Source: an uncultured Sediminibacterium sp. (GTDB lineage: Bacteria; Bacteroidota; Bacteroidia; Chitinophagales; Chitinophagaceae). Taken from it: a stretch of 16,742 bases of DNA. Within the stretch, counting starts at the first letter, position 1. Every line of letters begins with the position of its first letter. Of this stretch, positions 8,460-15,328 are shown piece by piece. Position numbers and translations under genes: made by a program. The stretch is from assembly GCA_937907555.1 (NCBI GenBank), contig CALEST010000320.1, forward strand, positions 1-16,742, in the 5' to 3' direction. The notes below the pieces were generated by a model, which ran no database searches, had not been told where the DNA came from, and worked only from the letters and a program-made list of their open reading frames with translations.

Positions 8460-8873
8460 TTAAATTAACTTGGTACTGTAGTTAATAGGGCAGTGTTTAG
8501 CCAGCATTGCAGAAATACCACAATACTTATCCATCGATAAAGAAACAGCGCGCTTCAGTTTGTCTTCGTCTTCGGGCTTTACATCTGAATGATATACCAG
8601 GTTAATATAGGTGAAGGTTTTAGGATGATCTTCCGTTTGTTCTGCCTCTGCACTTACTTCCAGTTTACTGAAGCTTACTTTCATTTTATTGAGTATTTCA
8701 ATCACGTCAATGGCACTGCATCCGCACAAGGAAGCCAATAACATTCTCTTGGGATTCATGCCACTGTTTAATCCACCATTCTCAACAGTTGTATCTATAC
8801 GCACCGTATGTCCATCGTTACCAATTGCATCAAACGCCAGTGCTTCTTTCCAATTTACTTTTACGTCTATCAT
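8460..8873 (-). CDS. OsmC-family peroxiredoxin-like protein
   Basis: OsmC/Ohr proteins reduce organic hydroperoxides with a reactive cysteine pair. This 137-residue protein has the OsmC layout: N-terminal beta-sheet, then LLASLCGCSAIDVIEIL with C52 in the conserved place (C50 is an extra neighbour), and KYCGISAML with the second conserved C118. A further C128 is near the C-terminus. It is more like the general OsmC group than Ohr. It is the last gene of the minus-strand group, starting 7 bases after the SOD stop. Shared transcription with SOD makes sense as an oxidative-stress pair: the SOD yields hydrogen peroxide outside the cytoplasm, while this protein, having no signal peptide, would act inside. 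Confidence 0.92.
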   Translation of the reverse strand: MIDVKVNWKEALAFDAIGNDGHTVRIDTTVENGGLNSGMNPKRMLLASLCGCSAIDVIEILNKMKVSFSKLEVSAEAEQTEDHPKTFTYINLVYHSDVKPEDEDKLKRAVSLSMDKYCGISAMLAKHCPINYSTKLI

Positions 8874-8880
8874 GATTTCT

Positions 8881-9597
8881 TTATTTTAATTTACTTGCCA
8901 CAAATTCCCAGTTTACAATATTGAACCAGTTGTTGATATAATCTGGTCTTTTGTTCTGGTATTTTAAATAGTATGCGTGCTCCCAAACATCCAGTGCTAA
9001 TAAAGGTGTTCCTTTTAGTTCGCTGATATCCATTAATGGATTATCCTGATTAGGGGTAGATCCTATTTTTAAATTGCCCTCTGTAGTTTGTACCAACCAG
9101 GCCCATCCGCTGCCAAATCGGGTTTTACCTGCATCCGCAAAGGCTGTTTTAAAAGATTCAAAGGAACCGAAAGACTGATTAATAGCGGTAGCTAATTTAC
9201 CTGTAGGTTGTCCGTTACCGCCGGGCTTCATGCATTTCCAGAAAAATTCATGATTGAAATGACCTCCGCCGTTGTTGCGCATTTTGGCAGAGTATTTACT
9301 GATATTTCTCATGAGGTTTTCTAAAGACATTGTTTGTGGACTAACTTTTTCAGCAACACAAGCTTCAGCCAGATTTTTTGCATAGGCAGCTGCATGTTTG
9401 CTGTAATGTATTTCCATGGTCATTGCATCAATATAGGGTTCCAGTGCACCATACGCATAGGGCAATGGCTGTTGTTCAAATTCATTGCCTGCTGCAGCTA
9501 CTACAACTGAAGGAATCAGGCTGATTCCAATCCCTGCTGCCAAAGCTGCTTTGCTGCTGTCTTTCAGAAACACTCTTCGGTTATAGGCTTTTTTCAT
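8881..9597 (-). CDS. Tat-exported superoxide dismutase, Mn-type (Fe/Mn family)
   Basis: The enzyme converts superoxide to oxygen and hydrogen peroxide. The N-terminus NRRVFLKDSSKAALAAG, followed by a hydrophobic stretch up to AAAG near residue 37, is a twin-arginine signal peptide, so the folded, metal-loaded protein should be exported to the periplasm or envelope. The mature domain has all four metal ligands: H64 (EIHYSKH), H116 (NHEFFW), D203 and H207 (LDVWEHAYY). G112 in NNGGGHFNH and Q184 in TPNQDNPL are at the positions that mark Mn-type enzymes, so Mn or cambialistic use is inferred. The length is 238 residues including the signal. Its start lies inside the end of the lptF-like gene (17-bp overlap), which points to translational coupling. 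Confidence 0.95.
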   Translation of the reverse strand: MKKAYNRRVFLKDSSKAALAAGIGISLIPSVVVAAAGNEFEQQPLPYAYGALEPYIDAMTMEIHYSKHAAAYAKNLAEACVAEKVSPQTMSLENLMRNISKYSAKMRNNGGGHFNHEFFWKCMKPGGNGQPTGKLATAINQSFGSFESFKTAFADAGKTRFGSGWAWLVQTTEGNLKIGSTPNQDNPLMDISELKGTPLLALDVWEHAYYLKYQNKRPDYINNWFNIVNWEFVASKLK

Positions 9598-11026
9598 GGC
9601 TATTTTTTTTCTTAAAGTTAGCTAATAATTTTCTTAGGCCTTTGAAGTTGCGGTAATAGAACTCCTGATTAAATAGCTGTGAATCATGCATGGCTTTATA
9701 AATCAGGAAAGCGCTTACCGGCACCAGAATAAATGTGCTTAACCACATACCAACCAGCGCATTGGCTTGACCTGAGCGGACAAATTTTTCGCCAAATGTG
9801 TTGAGTAGATGGAACAGAACAAAGAAAACGATCGCGAAAACCAACGGCGTACCCAATCCCCCCTTACGGATAATGGAACCCAAAGGTGCGCCAATTAAAA
9901 ACATAACCAGGCAAGCCACTGATAGGGTGAATTTTTTGTGCCATTCAATTTCATGCAACTGCATGGAAAGATATTTGGTTTTATAGTCTTCTGCCATAAC
10001 ACTTACTGACCCTTTTACCGTTGCCAGTTGATTAGATGCTGCATCTAATAATTCCTGCTTAAGACTGTCTGGAAATAGTTTGCCTGGCTGTACTTTAGGC
10101 AATGGTTGTTTTACCTGTACCCAGCCTGTATCTGCAAATCGGGCAAAACGCAGATATGGGCTCACTTCCAGGTTTGATTTTTTTAAATAAAAAGTATCAA
10201 TATGATCCAGGGAATCAATGGCCACATTCAGTTGACGAAGACTTAACATTTTCGGGTCATAAAAAGCAGAGTCTTCGGTTTTATTCATCTGAAAACTTTT
10301 CAAATCAAAAACTTTCTTGTATTCCTTGAAACCCATGCGGGTAAACTCTGTATTCAATTCTCCCCTGGGTCCTTTTTCCTGATACCGCCAGCCATTTTTC
10401 AGAATAAATTCCAGAAACTGTTTGTCTTTTGAAACCCGCATTACACCACTCTCTGCAACCATCATATTGTCTTGCAGATAATATCCTTTTTCAAAAATGA
10501 CCACATCGTGAATAATGCTATCGTTTTTCTCTTTTTTGCCCAGCTTAATTACAAAGCCATCTATCTTATCGTAAAAAACACCTTCCTTAATGTCTATAGA
10601 TGGTTTAGAAACAATGATATCGTACTTTAATGCGGATAATTTCAATTGGGTAACCGGTATGATATTGTTGGCAAACAAAAATGCAATCCCACACACGAAA
10701 ATGGTAAAAACCAGCAGCGGACGCATGAAACGTATCAATGAAATTCCTGCCGCTTTAATGGCTACCAACTCAAATTTCTCTCCCAGATTTCCAAATGTCA
10801 TGATGGATGAAAACAGTAAGGCCAACGGCAAAGCCATGGGTACCCAGAAAAGGGCTACCAGTCCAATTAATTTGAGTACCGTAATTAAATCAAGACCTTT
10901 TCCTACCAGATCGTCAATATATAACCAGAAAAATTGCATGGTTAATACAAACAGGGAAATGGCAAATGCAGCTATAAATGGCCCGATAAAAGAGCGGATA
11001 ATCAGTATGTCTAGTTTTTTTATCAC
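9581..11026 (-). CDS. LptF/LptG-family lipopolysaccharide export permease
   Basis: A membrane subunit of the LptB2FG transporter, which pulls lipopolysaccharide from the inner membrane into the Lpt bridge. The topology fits: three N-terminal membrane segments (about residues 12-35, 48-73, 100-120), a large periplasmic domain to about 370, and three C-terminal segments that include GAPLGSIIRKGGLGTPLVF and HLLNTFGEK. The GTG at 11026 was chosen because it gives MIKKLDILIIRSF, the usual family N-terminus, in 481 residues. A longer reading from a TTG at 11080 would run through the -7 box at 11060-11067. Whether it is LptF or LptG cannot be settled from this copy alone. It is the first gene of the group with SOD and the OsmC-like gene. 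Confidence 0.9.
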   Translation of the reverse strand: MIKKLDILIIRSFIGPFIAAFAISLFVLTMQFFWLYIDDLVGKGLDLITVLKLIGLVALFWVPMALPLALLFSSIMTFGNLGEKFELVAIKAAGISLIRFMRPLLVFTIFVCGIAFLFANNIIPVTQLKLSALKYDIIVSKPSIDIKEGVFYDKIDGFVIKLGKKEKNDSIIHDVVIFEKGYYLQDNMMVAESGVMRVSKDKQFLEFILKNGWRYQEKGPRGELNTEFTRMGFKEYKKVFDLKSFQMNKTEDSAFYDPKMLSLRQLNVAIDSLDHIDTFYLKKSNLEVSPYLRFARFADTGWVQVKQPLPKVQPGKLFPDSLKQELLDAASNQLATVKGSVSVMAEDYKTKYLSMQLHEIEWHKKFTLSVACLVMFLIGAPLGSIIRKGGLGTPLVFAIVFFVLFHLLNTFGEKFVRSGQANALVGMWLSTFILVPVSAFLIYKAMHDSQLFNQEFYYRNFKGLRKLLANFKKKNSHEKSL

Positions 11027-11049
11027 AATAGCTGTCTTAATATTGCTGT

Positions 11050-11667
11050 ATGAGCTACGCAAAAGTAACACTTTCACCAAAGGAACTGGAATTGGTTAAT
11101 AATGCGGACTGGATTTTAACAAAGAACCATATCATTGGAAAAGTATATGATTTGTTCGGCGCACTGGCCAATCATTACAGACAGGAATTGACAACTTTTA
11201 AAAGCTTTCAGGATGAGATTGCTTTTGACATTCCGCCTAAAATTTCCAAAGGAGAACAATACGAACAGCTGCCATATGTAATGCTAGACTTCCCAAGGTA
11301 TTTTACTGAGTCTGATATTTTTGCCATCCGCACTTTTTTCTGGTGGGGGAATCATTGCAGTATTCACCTGATTTTAAAAGGGAAATACCTTACTGCTCTA
11401 GGTCCTTCCATTGATCGTTATTTTGAGATGTATGGAAAGTATGGAGCTGAAACCCTGGACTGGTATATAGGGGTAGGTTCCGATCCCTGGCAACATCATT
11501 TTGAAAAGGACAATTATATACCCATGCAGGACTGGAATGGGTATAGTGTTACCCGATTGCCTTTTTTGAAGCTTGCAAAAAAAATCCCACTGCAAGAGTG
11601 GGACGATATTGAAAATTTTATGAAGAGTCAGTTCACGAAAATGCTGACCATTCTTTCGGATTATTAA
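11050..11667 (+). CDS. Conserved-looking protein of unknown function
   Basis: I do not recognise this 205-residue protein. It has no signal peptide or membrane segment and looks soluble and cytoplasmic. It is rich in aromatic residues, with a striking centre (FFWWGNHCSIHL, residues ~97-108) and a Trp/His region (DWYIGVGSDPWQHHF). Two cysteine- or histidine-bearing patches could bind a metal or ligand, but no known motif is seen. Composition and reading frame look like a real gene, and the neighbouring genes abut it exactly. Its ATG is 23 bases from the divergent lptF-like start, and its first codons overlap that gene's probable promoter. Its stop codon overlaps the stop of the convergent START-like gene within TTAA (11664-11667). 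No downstream Met before residue 78 offers a better start. Confidence 0.7.
   Translation: MSYAKVTLSPKELELVNNADWILTKNHIIGKVYDLFGALANHYRQELTTFKSFQDEIAFDIPPKISKGEQYEQLPYVMLDFPRYFTESDIFAIRTFFWWGNHCSIHLILKGKYLTALGPSIDRYFEMYGKYGAETLDWYIGVGSDPWQHHFEKDNYIPMQDWNGYSVTRLPFLKLAKKIPLQEWDDIENFMKSQFTKMLTILSDY
11060..11067 (-). promoter_or_regulatory. Bacteroidota -7 box for the lptF-like operon
   Basis: The minus strand reads TACTTTTG, a full match to TAnnTTTG. A transcript starting about 6 bases later would have a leader of roughly 28 nt before the GTG at 11026. No TTTG -33 element is found at the expected 19-21 base distance. The box lies inside codons 4-6 of the divergent gene at 11050. Confidence 0.5.
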
Positions 11668-12047
11668 GAACCCAGACGGTGAAACAATTCCTTGGTTTGG
11701 TATCCCCATAACTGACTCTGGTCCTTGATTTCAGACTTCTCTGCAAAATCTTTAATCACCAGAATGGTTTGATTGGATATTTCCGTCTTTTCAATCCTGA
11801 ATTCAAAAAATTCATTCTTGTCATTGTGTAACCAGCGGAAACGGATAAACTTATTTTCTTCTCTGTCCACTACTTCTGCTTTCTCCGGAACACCACCATC
11901 CCATGAGAAACTGAATACATTTTCCCATTCATCCACTTTATCTGCAAACCATTCCTGCAGCCCTGCAGGGGTCGATAAAAATTCATACAAAATACCAGGA
12001 GAACATCTAACCGGAAATTCTAGTGTAAATAGTTGCTTCTTACTCAT
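11664..12047 (-). CDS. START-like / AHSA1-type (SRPBCC fold) protein
   Basis: A 127-residue protein of the START-like domain group found across Bacteroidota, related to the AHSA1/SRPBCC helix-grip fold. Visible features are TLEFPVRCSPGILYEFLSTP (residues ~8-27) with AGLQEWFADKVDE, a run of antiparallel strands (NVFSFSWDGG, FIRFRWLHN, EFFEFRIEK), and a C-terminal helix ending FHRLGS. The fold encloses a hydrophobic pocket, so binding of a lipid or other small ligand, or a co-chaperone-like role, is possible. No function is established here. It converges on the unknown protein with a 4-bp overlap of stop codons. Its upstream side faces the sigma-factor leader, so both promoters must lie within 12048-12276. 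Confidence 0.85.
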   Translation of the reverse strand: MSKKQLFTLEFPVRCSPGILYEFLSTPAGLQEWFADKVDEWENVFSFSWDGGVPEKAEVVDREENKFIRFRWLHNDKNEFFEFRIEKTEISNQTILVIKDFAEKSEIKDQSQLWGYQTKELFHRLGS

Positions 12048-12144
12048 TATTACGCTTTTGCCAAATAGGTTGATGCAATGATATTAAATAATACCTATTA
12101 CCCAAATGTTTTTTTAAAAAATGCTATTTTATAGCAAACTATTA

Positions 12145-12156
12145 ATCATATATGAT
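12145..12156. promoter_or_regulatory. Candidate operator 1 upstream of the sigma factor (perfect palindrome)
   Basis: ATCATATATGAT is a perfect 12-bp palindrome whose half-sites ATCATA/TATGAT recur 40 bases downstream. It lies about 120 bases upstream of the sigma-factor start. The regulator is unknown. Confidence 0.4.
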
Positions 12157-12183
12157 AACAATTAGTAGTTTAAATAATTGAAA

Positions 12184-12197
12184 ATCATATGTATGAT
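12184..12197. promoter_or_regulatory. Candidate operator 2 upstream of the sigma factor
   Basis: ATCATA-TG-TATGAT has the same half-sites as the palindrome at 12145-12156, with two extra central bases. The two centres are 40 bases apart, about four helical turns, so both would face the same side of the DNA. The site ends about 80 bases before the sigma-factor start. Confidence 0.4.
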
Positions 12198-12276
12198 AAA
12201 ATATTTTAACAAAACTCAGGAAAATGTTAAATTAGGTATGCTCAATTTTTCATAACCAAAACCAGTTGTTATGGGT

Positions 12277-13143
12277 ATGCGCCAACTCAAAATAACAAAG
12301 TCGATTACCAACAGGGAATCACAAAGTCTGGAAAAATATCTACAGGAAATTGGTAAAGTAGAGCTGTTGGAAGGGGAAGAAGAAGTGTTGCTGGCGCAAA
12401 AAATTAAACAGGGTGATACCCGTGCATTAGACAGGCTTGTTAAAGCAAATCTTCGGTTTGTGGTGTCTGTTGCTAAACAATATCAGAATCAGGGACTCAC
12501 ATTATCCGACTTAATTAATGAAGGCAATTTAGGGTTGATTAAAGCCGCCATGCGTTTTGATGAAACCAAAGGTTTTAAATTCATTTCCTATGCAGTCTGG
12601 TGGATCAGACAAAGCATCTTGCAATCGCTTGCCGAACAGAGCAGAATTGTTAGGTTGCCACTGAATAAAGTGGGGCTTACCAATAAAATAAGTAAAGCCT
12701 ATCAGTCATTGGAGCAGGAGTATGAGCGGGAACCCTCATCACAGGAGATTGCAGAATTACTGGACTTGCCCATTGAGGAAGTAGCTGCCACCATGAAGGC
12801 CGGATTCAGACATATTAGTATTGATTCGCCCGTAGCCGAAGGAGAAGACATTACTTTAATTGATTTGCTGGAAAATACCAACGAAGCAGAAACCGATGAA
12901 AAGCTGGCCTATCATGAATCATTGCATGTTGAAATTGAGAGAAGCCTGGGTACTTTAACCGACCGTCAGAAAAAAGTGATCTGTTTTTTCTTCGGTATCG
13001 GCGTAGACCGTGCCCTCAGCCTGGAAGACATTGGATCCCGTTTTAATTTAACCAGGGAAAGAGTCAGACAAATCAAGGACAAAGCCATTAACAAACTCAG
13101 GGCAGCCAATCGGGCCAGACAGCTTCGTTATTATTTAGGTTGA
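12277..13143 (+). CDS. rpoD: RNA polymerase sigma factor, RpoD/SigA family (Bacteroidota short type)
   Basis: A sigma-70 group protein that directs RNA polymerase to promoters. The N-terminus MRQLKITKSITNRESQSLEK is the hallmark of the Bacteroidota primary sigma factor, which lacks region 1.1. Region 2 is complete: RFVVSVAKQYQNQGL and DLINEGNLGLIKAA, then the -10 reader FKFISYAVWWIRQS. Region 3 begins RIVRLPLNKVG, and region 4.2 is the helix-turn-helix LSLEDIGSRFNLTRERVRQI. ATG 12277 was chosen by family; an in-frame ATG at 12271 would add Met-Gly. Region 4 and the tail (VICFFFGIGVDRAL, ANRARQLRYYLG) look more divergent than I expect of the main housekeeping copy, so a paralogous RpoD-like factor is possible. 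Its last 13 bases overlap the convergent thioredoxin gene. Confidence 0.9.
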   Translation: MRQLKITKSITNRESQSLEKYLQEIGKVELLEGEEEVLLAQKIKQGDTRALDRLVKANLRFVVSVAKQYQNQGLTLSDLINEGNLGLIKAAMRFDETKGFKFISYAVWWIRQSILQSLAEQSRIVRLPLNKVGLTNKISKAYQSLEQEYEREPSSQEIAELLDLPIEEVAATMKAGFRHISIDSPVAEGEDITLIDLLENTNEAETDEKLAYHESLHVEIERSLGTLTDRQKKVICFFFGIGVDRALSLEDIGSRFNLTRERVRQIKDKAINKLRAANRARQLRYYLG

Positions 13144-13862
13144 ATATTGGATATATTTTTATCAAGTAAAGCAGCAATCGTTTTGTCAATCCATCTTGGT
13201 ATGGCCAAACTGTAACCGTCGGCATGAAATTGTACATTACCTTCCTGGTCTACCACTACGTTTGTTGGAAATCCTTTAATGCCCATCTGAGATGCGATCC
13301 AACTACCGCTGTCTACTATGGAATAGTTGAAAGGGGTAGTTTTTAAAAATTCTTTCAAATCGTATTTGTCGTCTAATGCAATTGCAACAAACACCACATC
13401 CTTATTGTCTTTGTATTTTTCAACCAATTTATTGAGTTCGGGTATTTCTTTTCTGCAAGGTGGGCAATTGATGAACCAAAAATTAATGACTACTACTTTG
13501 CCCTTCATCTCCTGAAGGTTAATTTTATTTCTTTCAATATCGGTGGTCTTTAATTTTCCGAATGGCTGACCTGTAACAAAGTATGGGGATTCGGTTGGTT
13601 TAGGTAATTTCTCGAACCTTGCTTCTTTTTCTTTTTCGGTTAACTCATAAATAATGAATTCATCTTTGGGGTTGGTAATAGAACTTGGTTTTAAACCGAA
13701 ATTGCCGGTTTGTATTAATTGCATCCAGATATTATAGGGGTACACGGTACCATTTACATCTTTTACAACCGTTTTTTCCGTTAGTTTCATGGTTTTTTGT
13801 TGCACTACCTGAGCTTGACAATTAAGTGCTATCAATGAAAACAAGACGATAAGTAATTTCAT
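13131..13862 (-). CDS. Exported TlpA-like thioredoxin-fold protein
   Basis: A 243-residue protein with a Sec signal peptide (residues 1 to ~18, ending CQAQ), an N-terminal region of about 90 residues without a recognised domain, and a thioredoxin domain of the TlpA/ResA/AhpC-TSA kind. The active site is FINCPPCRKEIPEL (C133, C136), and the cis-proline is P199 in IKGFPTNVVVD. Such proteins reduce or shuffle disulfides in the periplasm, for example in cytochrome maturation. No partner genes are nearby, so the substrate is unknown. The 3' end overlaps the convergent sigma-factor gene by 13 bp. A one-mismatch -7 box (TGAATTTG on the minus strand, 13900-13907) lies 38 bases upstream of the start and would serve a short leader. 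Confidence 0.9.
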   Translation of the reverse strand: MKLLIVLFSLIALNCQAQVVQQKTMKLTEKTVVKDVNGTVYPYNIWMQLIQTGNFGLKPSSITNPKDEFIIYELTEKEKEARFEKLPKPTESPYFVTGQPFGKLKTTDIERNKINLQEMKGKVVVINFWFINCPPCRKEIPELNKLVEKYKDNKDVVFVAIALDDKYDLKEFLKTTPFNYSIVDSGSWIASQMGIKGFPTNVVVDQEGNVQFHADGYSLAIPRWIDKTIAALLDKNISNIQPK

Positions 13863-13916
13863 ATAATAATATTCTTAATATAAAAATAACGAATGCGGGC
13901 AAATTCACCAAGCTAG

Positions 13917-13924
13917 TATATTTG
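13917..13924 (+). promoter_or_regulatory. Bacteroidota -7 box for ffh
   Basis: TATATTTG is a full match to TAnnTTTG and is followed by CACC, as is common in this phylum. A start about 6-7 bases later gives a leader of about 22 nt before the ffh ATG. No TTTG occurs at the normal -33 distance, so the upstream element is weak or absent. Confidence 0.6.
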
Positions 13925-13952
13925 CACCTCGTTCATCAATAAGTGTGATACC

Positions 13953-15275
13953 ATGTTTCAGAATTTATCAGAGAAATTAGAGTCAGCGTTTAAGAATTTA
14001 AAGGGGGAAGCCAGAATTAATGAGCTCAATATTGCCAATACGGTTAAGGATATCCGCAGGGCACTATTGGACGCTGACGTGAACTTTAAAATTGCCAAGG
14101 AATTTACAGATAAGGTAAAGGATAAAGCAGTTGGCTCAAAAGTATTGAATGCCATCAGCCCCGGGCAATTAATGGTAAAAATTGTACAGGATGAGCTCAC
14201 TGAACTCATGGGCGGACAGGAAGCTGCGTTTGAAGTGGAAGGCAGACCAGCTGTGATTTTGATTGCAGGTTTACAGGGTAGTGGTAAAACTACTTTTACC
14301 GGAAAGCTGGCGAACTATTTAAAAACCAAAAAGGGCAAGAGCCCGCTGGTAGTAGCAGCCGATATTTACCGACCTGCTGCGATTGATCAGTTAACGGTTC
14401 TTGCAGAACAGATTGGGGTTAGCATTTACAGTGAGCGTGAAAATAAAGATGCAGTAGCAATTGCACTAAATGCCATTAAGGAAGCAAAGGCAACCAATAA
14501 AAATGTAGTCATCATAGATACCGCCGGCCGTTTGGCTATCGACGAGTTGATGATGAATGAAGTGGCCAATATTAAAGCCGCTGTTAATCCCTCCGAAATA
14601 TTGTTTGTAGTAGACTCCATGACGGGTCAGGATGCGGTGAATACGGCCAAAGCATTCAATGACCGTCTTGATTTTACTGGTGTGGTGTTAACCAAACTGG
14701 ATGGTGACACCCGCGGTGGTGCGGCGCTTTCTATTAAGTACACCGTTGACAAGCCCATCAAATTTGTGAGCAGTGGAGAGAAGATGGAAACCCTGGATGT
14801 GTTTTATCCGGAAAGGATGGCACAGCGTATTCTGGGCATGGGGGATATCACTACGTTGGTAGAAAAAGCCCAGGCACAGTTTGACGAAGCAGAAGCCAAA
14901 AAACTGGAAAAGAAAATCCGGAAAAATCAGTTTGACTTTCAGGACTTCTTAGACCAGTTACAGCAGATAAAGAAAATGGGTAACCTGAAAGACCTGATGG
15001 GCATGATTCCGGGAGTAGGAAAAGCCGTAAAAGATATTGATATCAAAGACGATGCTTTCAAGGGGATTGAAGCCATGATTAGTTCCATGACCCCCTACGA
15101 AAGGGCAAATCCCGATAGCTTAACCCCGTCCAGAAGAGCCCGAATTGCCAAAGGAGCAGGGAAGGATTTACAAGAGGTAAATGCCTTTATGAAGCAATTT
15201 GAGCAGATGAAACAGATGATGAAAATGATGAATAATATGCCAATGGGCGGCCGTTTTCCCGGAATGAGACGCTAA
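13953..15275 (+). CDS. ffh: Signal recognition particle GTPase Ffh (SRP54)
   Basis: Ffh binds 4.5S RNA and the signal sequences of nascent membrane proteins and, with FtsY, delivers ribosomes to SecYEG. The 440 residues hold an N-terminal four-helix domain (1 to ~95) and the G domain with GLQGSGKTT (106-114, P-loop), the SRP insertion-box region around ADIYRPAAIDQL, DTAGR (189-193), TKLDGDTRGG (247-256) and FVSSGEK (271-277). The methionine-rich M domain runs from ~300 to the end (MKQMMKMMNNMPMGG near the C-terminus). The length is typical. It has its own -7 box upstream, and rpsP follows after 91 bases that contain a separate promoter. No 4.5S RNA gene is seen in the window. Confidence 0.98.
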   Translation: MFQNLSEKLESAFKNLKGEARINELNIANTVKDIRRALLDADVNFKIAKEFTDKVKDKAVGSKVLNAISPGQLMVKIVQDELTELMGGQEAAFEVEGRPAVILIAGLQGSGKTTFTGKLANYLKTKKGKSPLVVAADIYRPAAIDQLTVLAEQIGVSIYSERENKDAVAIALNAIKEAKATNKNVVIIDTAGRLAIDELMMNEVANIKAAVNPSEILFVVDSMTGQDAVNTAKAFNDRLDFTGVVLTKLDGDTRGGAALSIKYTVDKPIKFVSSGEKMETLDVFYPERMAQRILGMGDITTLVEKAQAQFDEAEAKKLEKKIRKNQFDFQDFLDQLQQIKKMGNLKDLMGMIPGVGKAVKDIDIKDDAFKGIEAMISSMTPYERANPDSLTPSRRARIAKGAGKDLQEVNAFMKQFEQMKQMMKMMNNMPMGGRFPGMRR

Positions 15276-15277
15276 AC

Positions 15278-15309
15278 TTTGGAAAATCATTGCGAATCAC
15301 CTAATTTCG
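15278..15309 (+). promoter_or_regulatory. Promoter of rpsP (TTTG -33 box and TAATTTCG -7 box)
   Basis: TTTG at 15278-15281 and TAATTTCG at 15302-15309 are separated by 20 bases, the Bacteroidota sigma arrangement, with one mismatch to TAnnTTTG. The -33 box starts two bases after the ffh stop codon. Transcription would begin near 15315, giving a leader of about 52 nt. Confidence 0.65.
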
Positions 15310-15312
15310 CGT

Positions 15313-15328
15313 TCCGGTTTCTACCGGA
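15313..15328 (+). promoter_or_regulatory. Hairpin at the 5' end of the rpsP transcript
   Basis: TCCGGT-TTCT-ACCGGA is a perfect 6-bp GC-rich stem with a 4-nt loop, placed exactly where transcription from the TTTG/TAATTTCG promoter should begin. There is no T tract, so it is not a terminator. A 5'-terminal hairpin could stabilise the mRNA or act as a regulatory leader. Confidence 0.45.

Larger units (their letters stand above)
12048..12276. other. AT-rich divergent intergenic region between the START-like gene and the sigma factor
   Basis: This is the longest non-coding stretch in the window, about 229 bases, and visibly much more AT-rich than its flanks. It contains an inverted repeat AATAGGT/ACCTATT (12064-12070 and 12093-12099), a TTTTTTTAAAAAA tract (12109-12121), a hairpin-like TGCTAT-TTT-ATAGCA (12122-12136), two related palindromes (12145-12156 and 12184-12197) and the palindrome AAAATATTTT (12198-12207). 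I found no full TAnnTTTG box on either strand. No small open frame or RNA gene is evident. Confidence 0.7.

Noticed and set aside
10590..11099. A 169-codon plus-strand open frame opposite the lptF-like gene
   Set aside because: The permease frame carries clear membrane segments and family motifs. The antisense frame has low-complexity composition and no recognisable feature.
12109..12121. TTTTTTTAAAAAA tract as a terminator
   Set aside because: There is no GC stem in front of the T run on either strand, and no gene ends here. It lies between two divergent starts.
13816..13862. Lipoprotein signal on the TlpA-like protein (cysteine at residue 15)
   Set aside because: The residues before the cysteine (ALNC) do not fit a lipobox, since Asn at -1 is not accepted. 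An ordinary signal peptide cut after CQAQ fits better.
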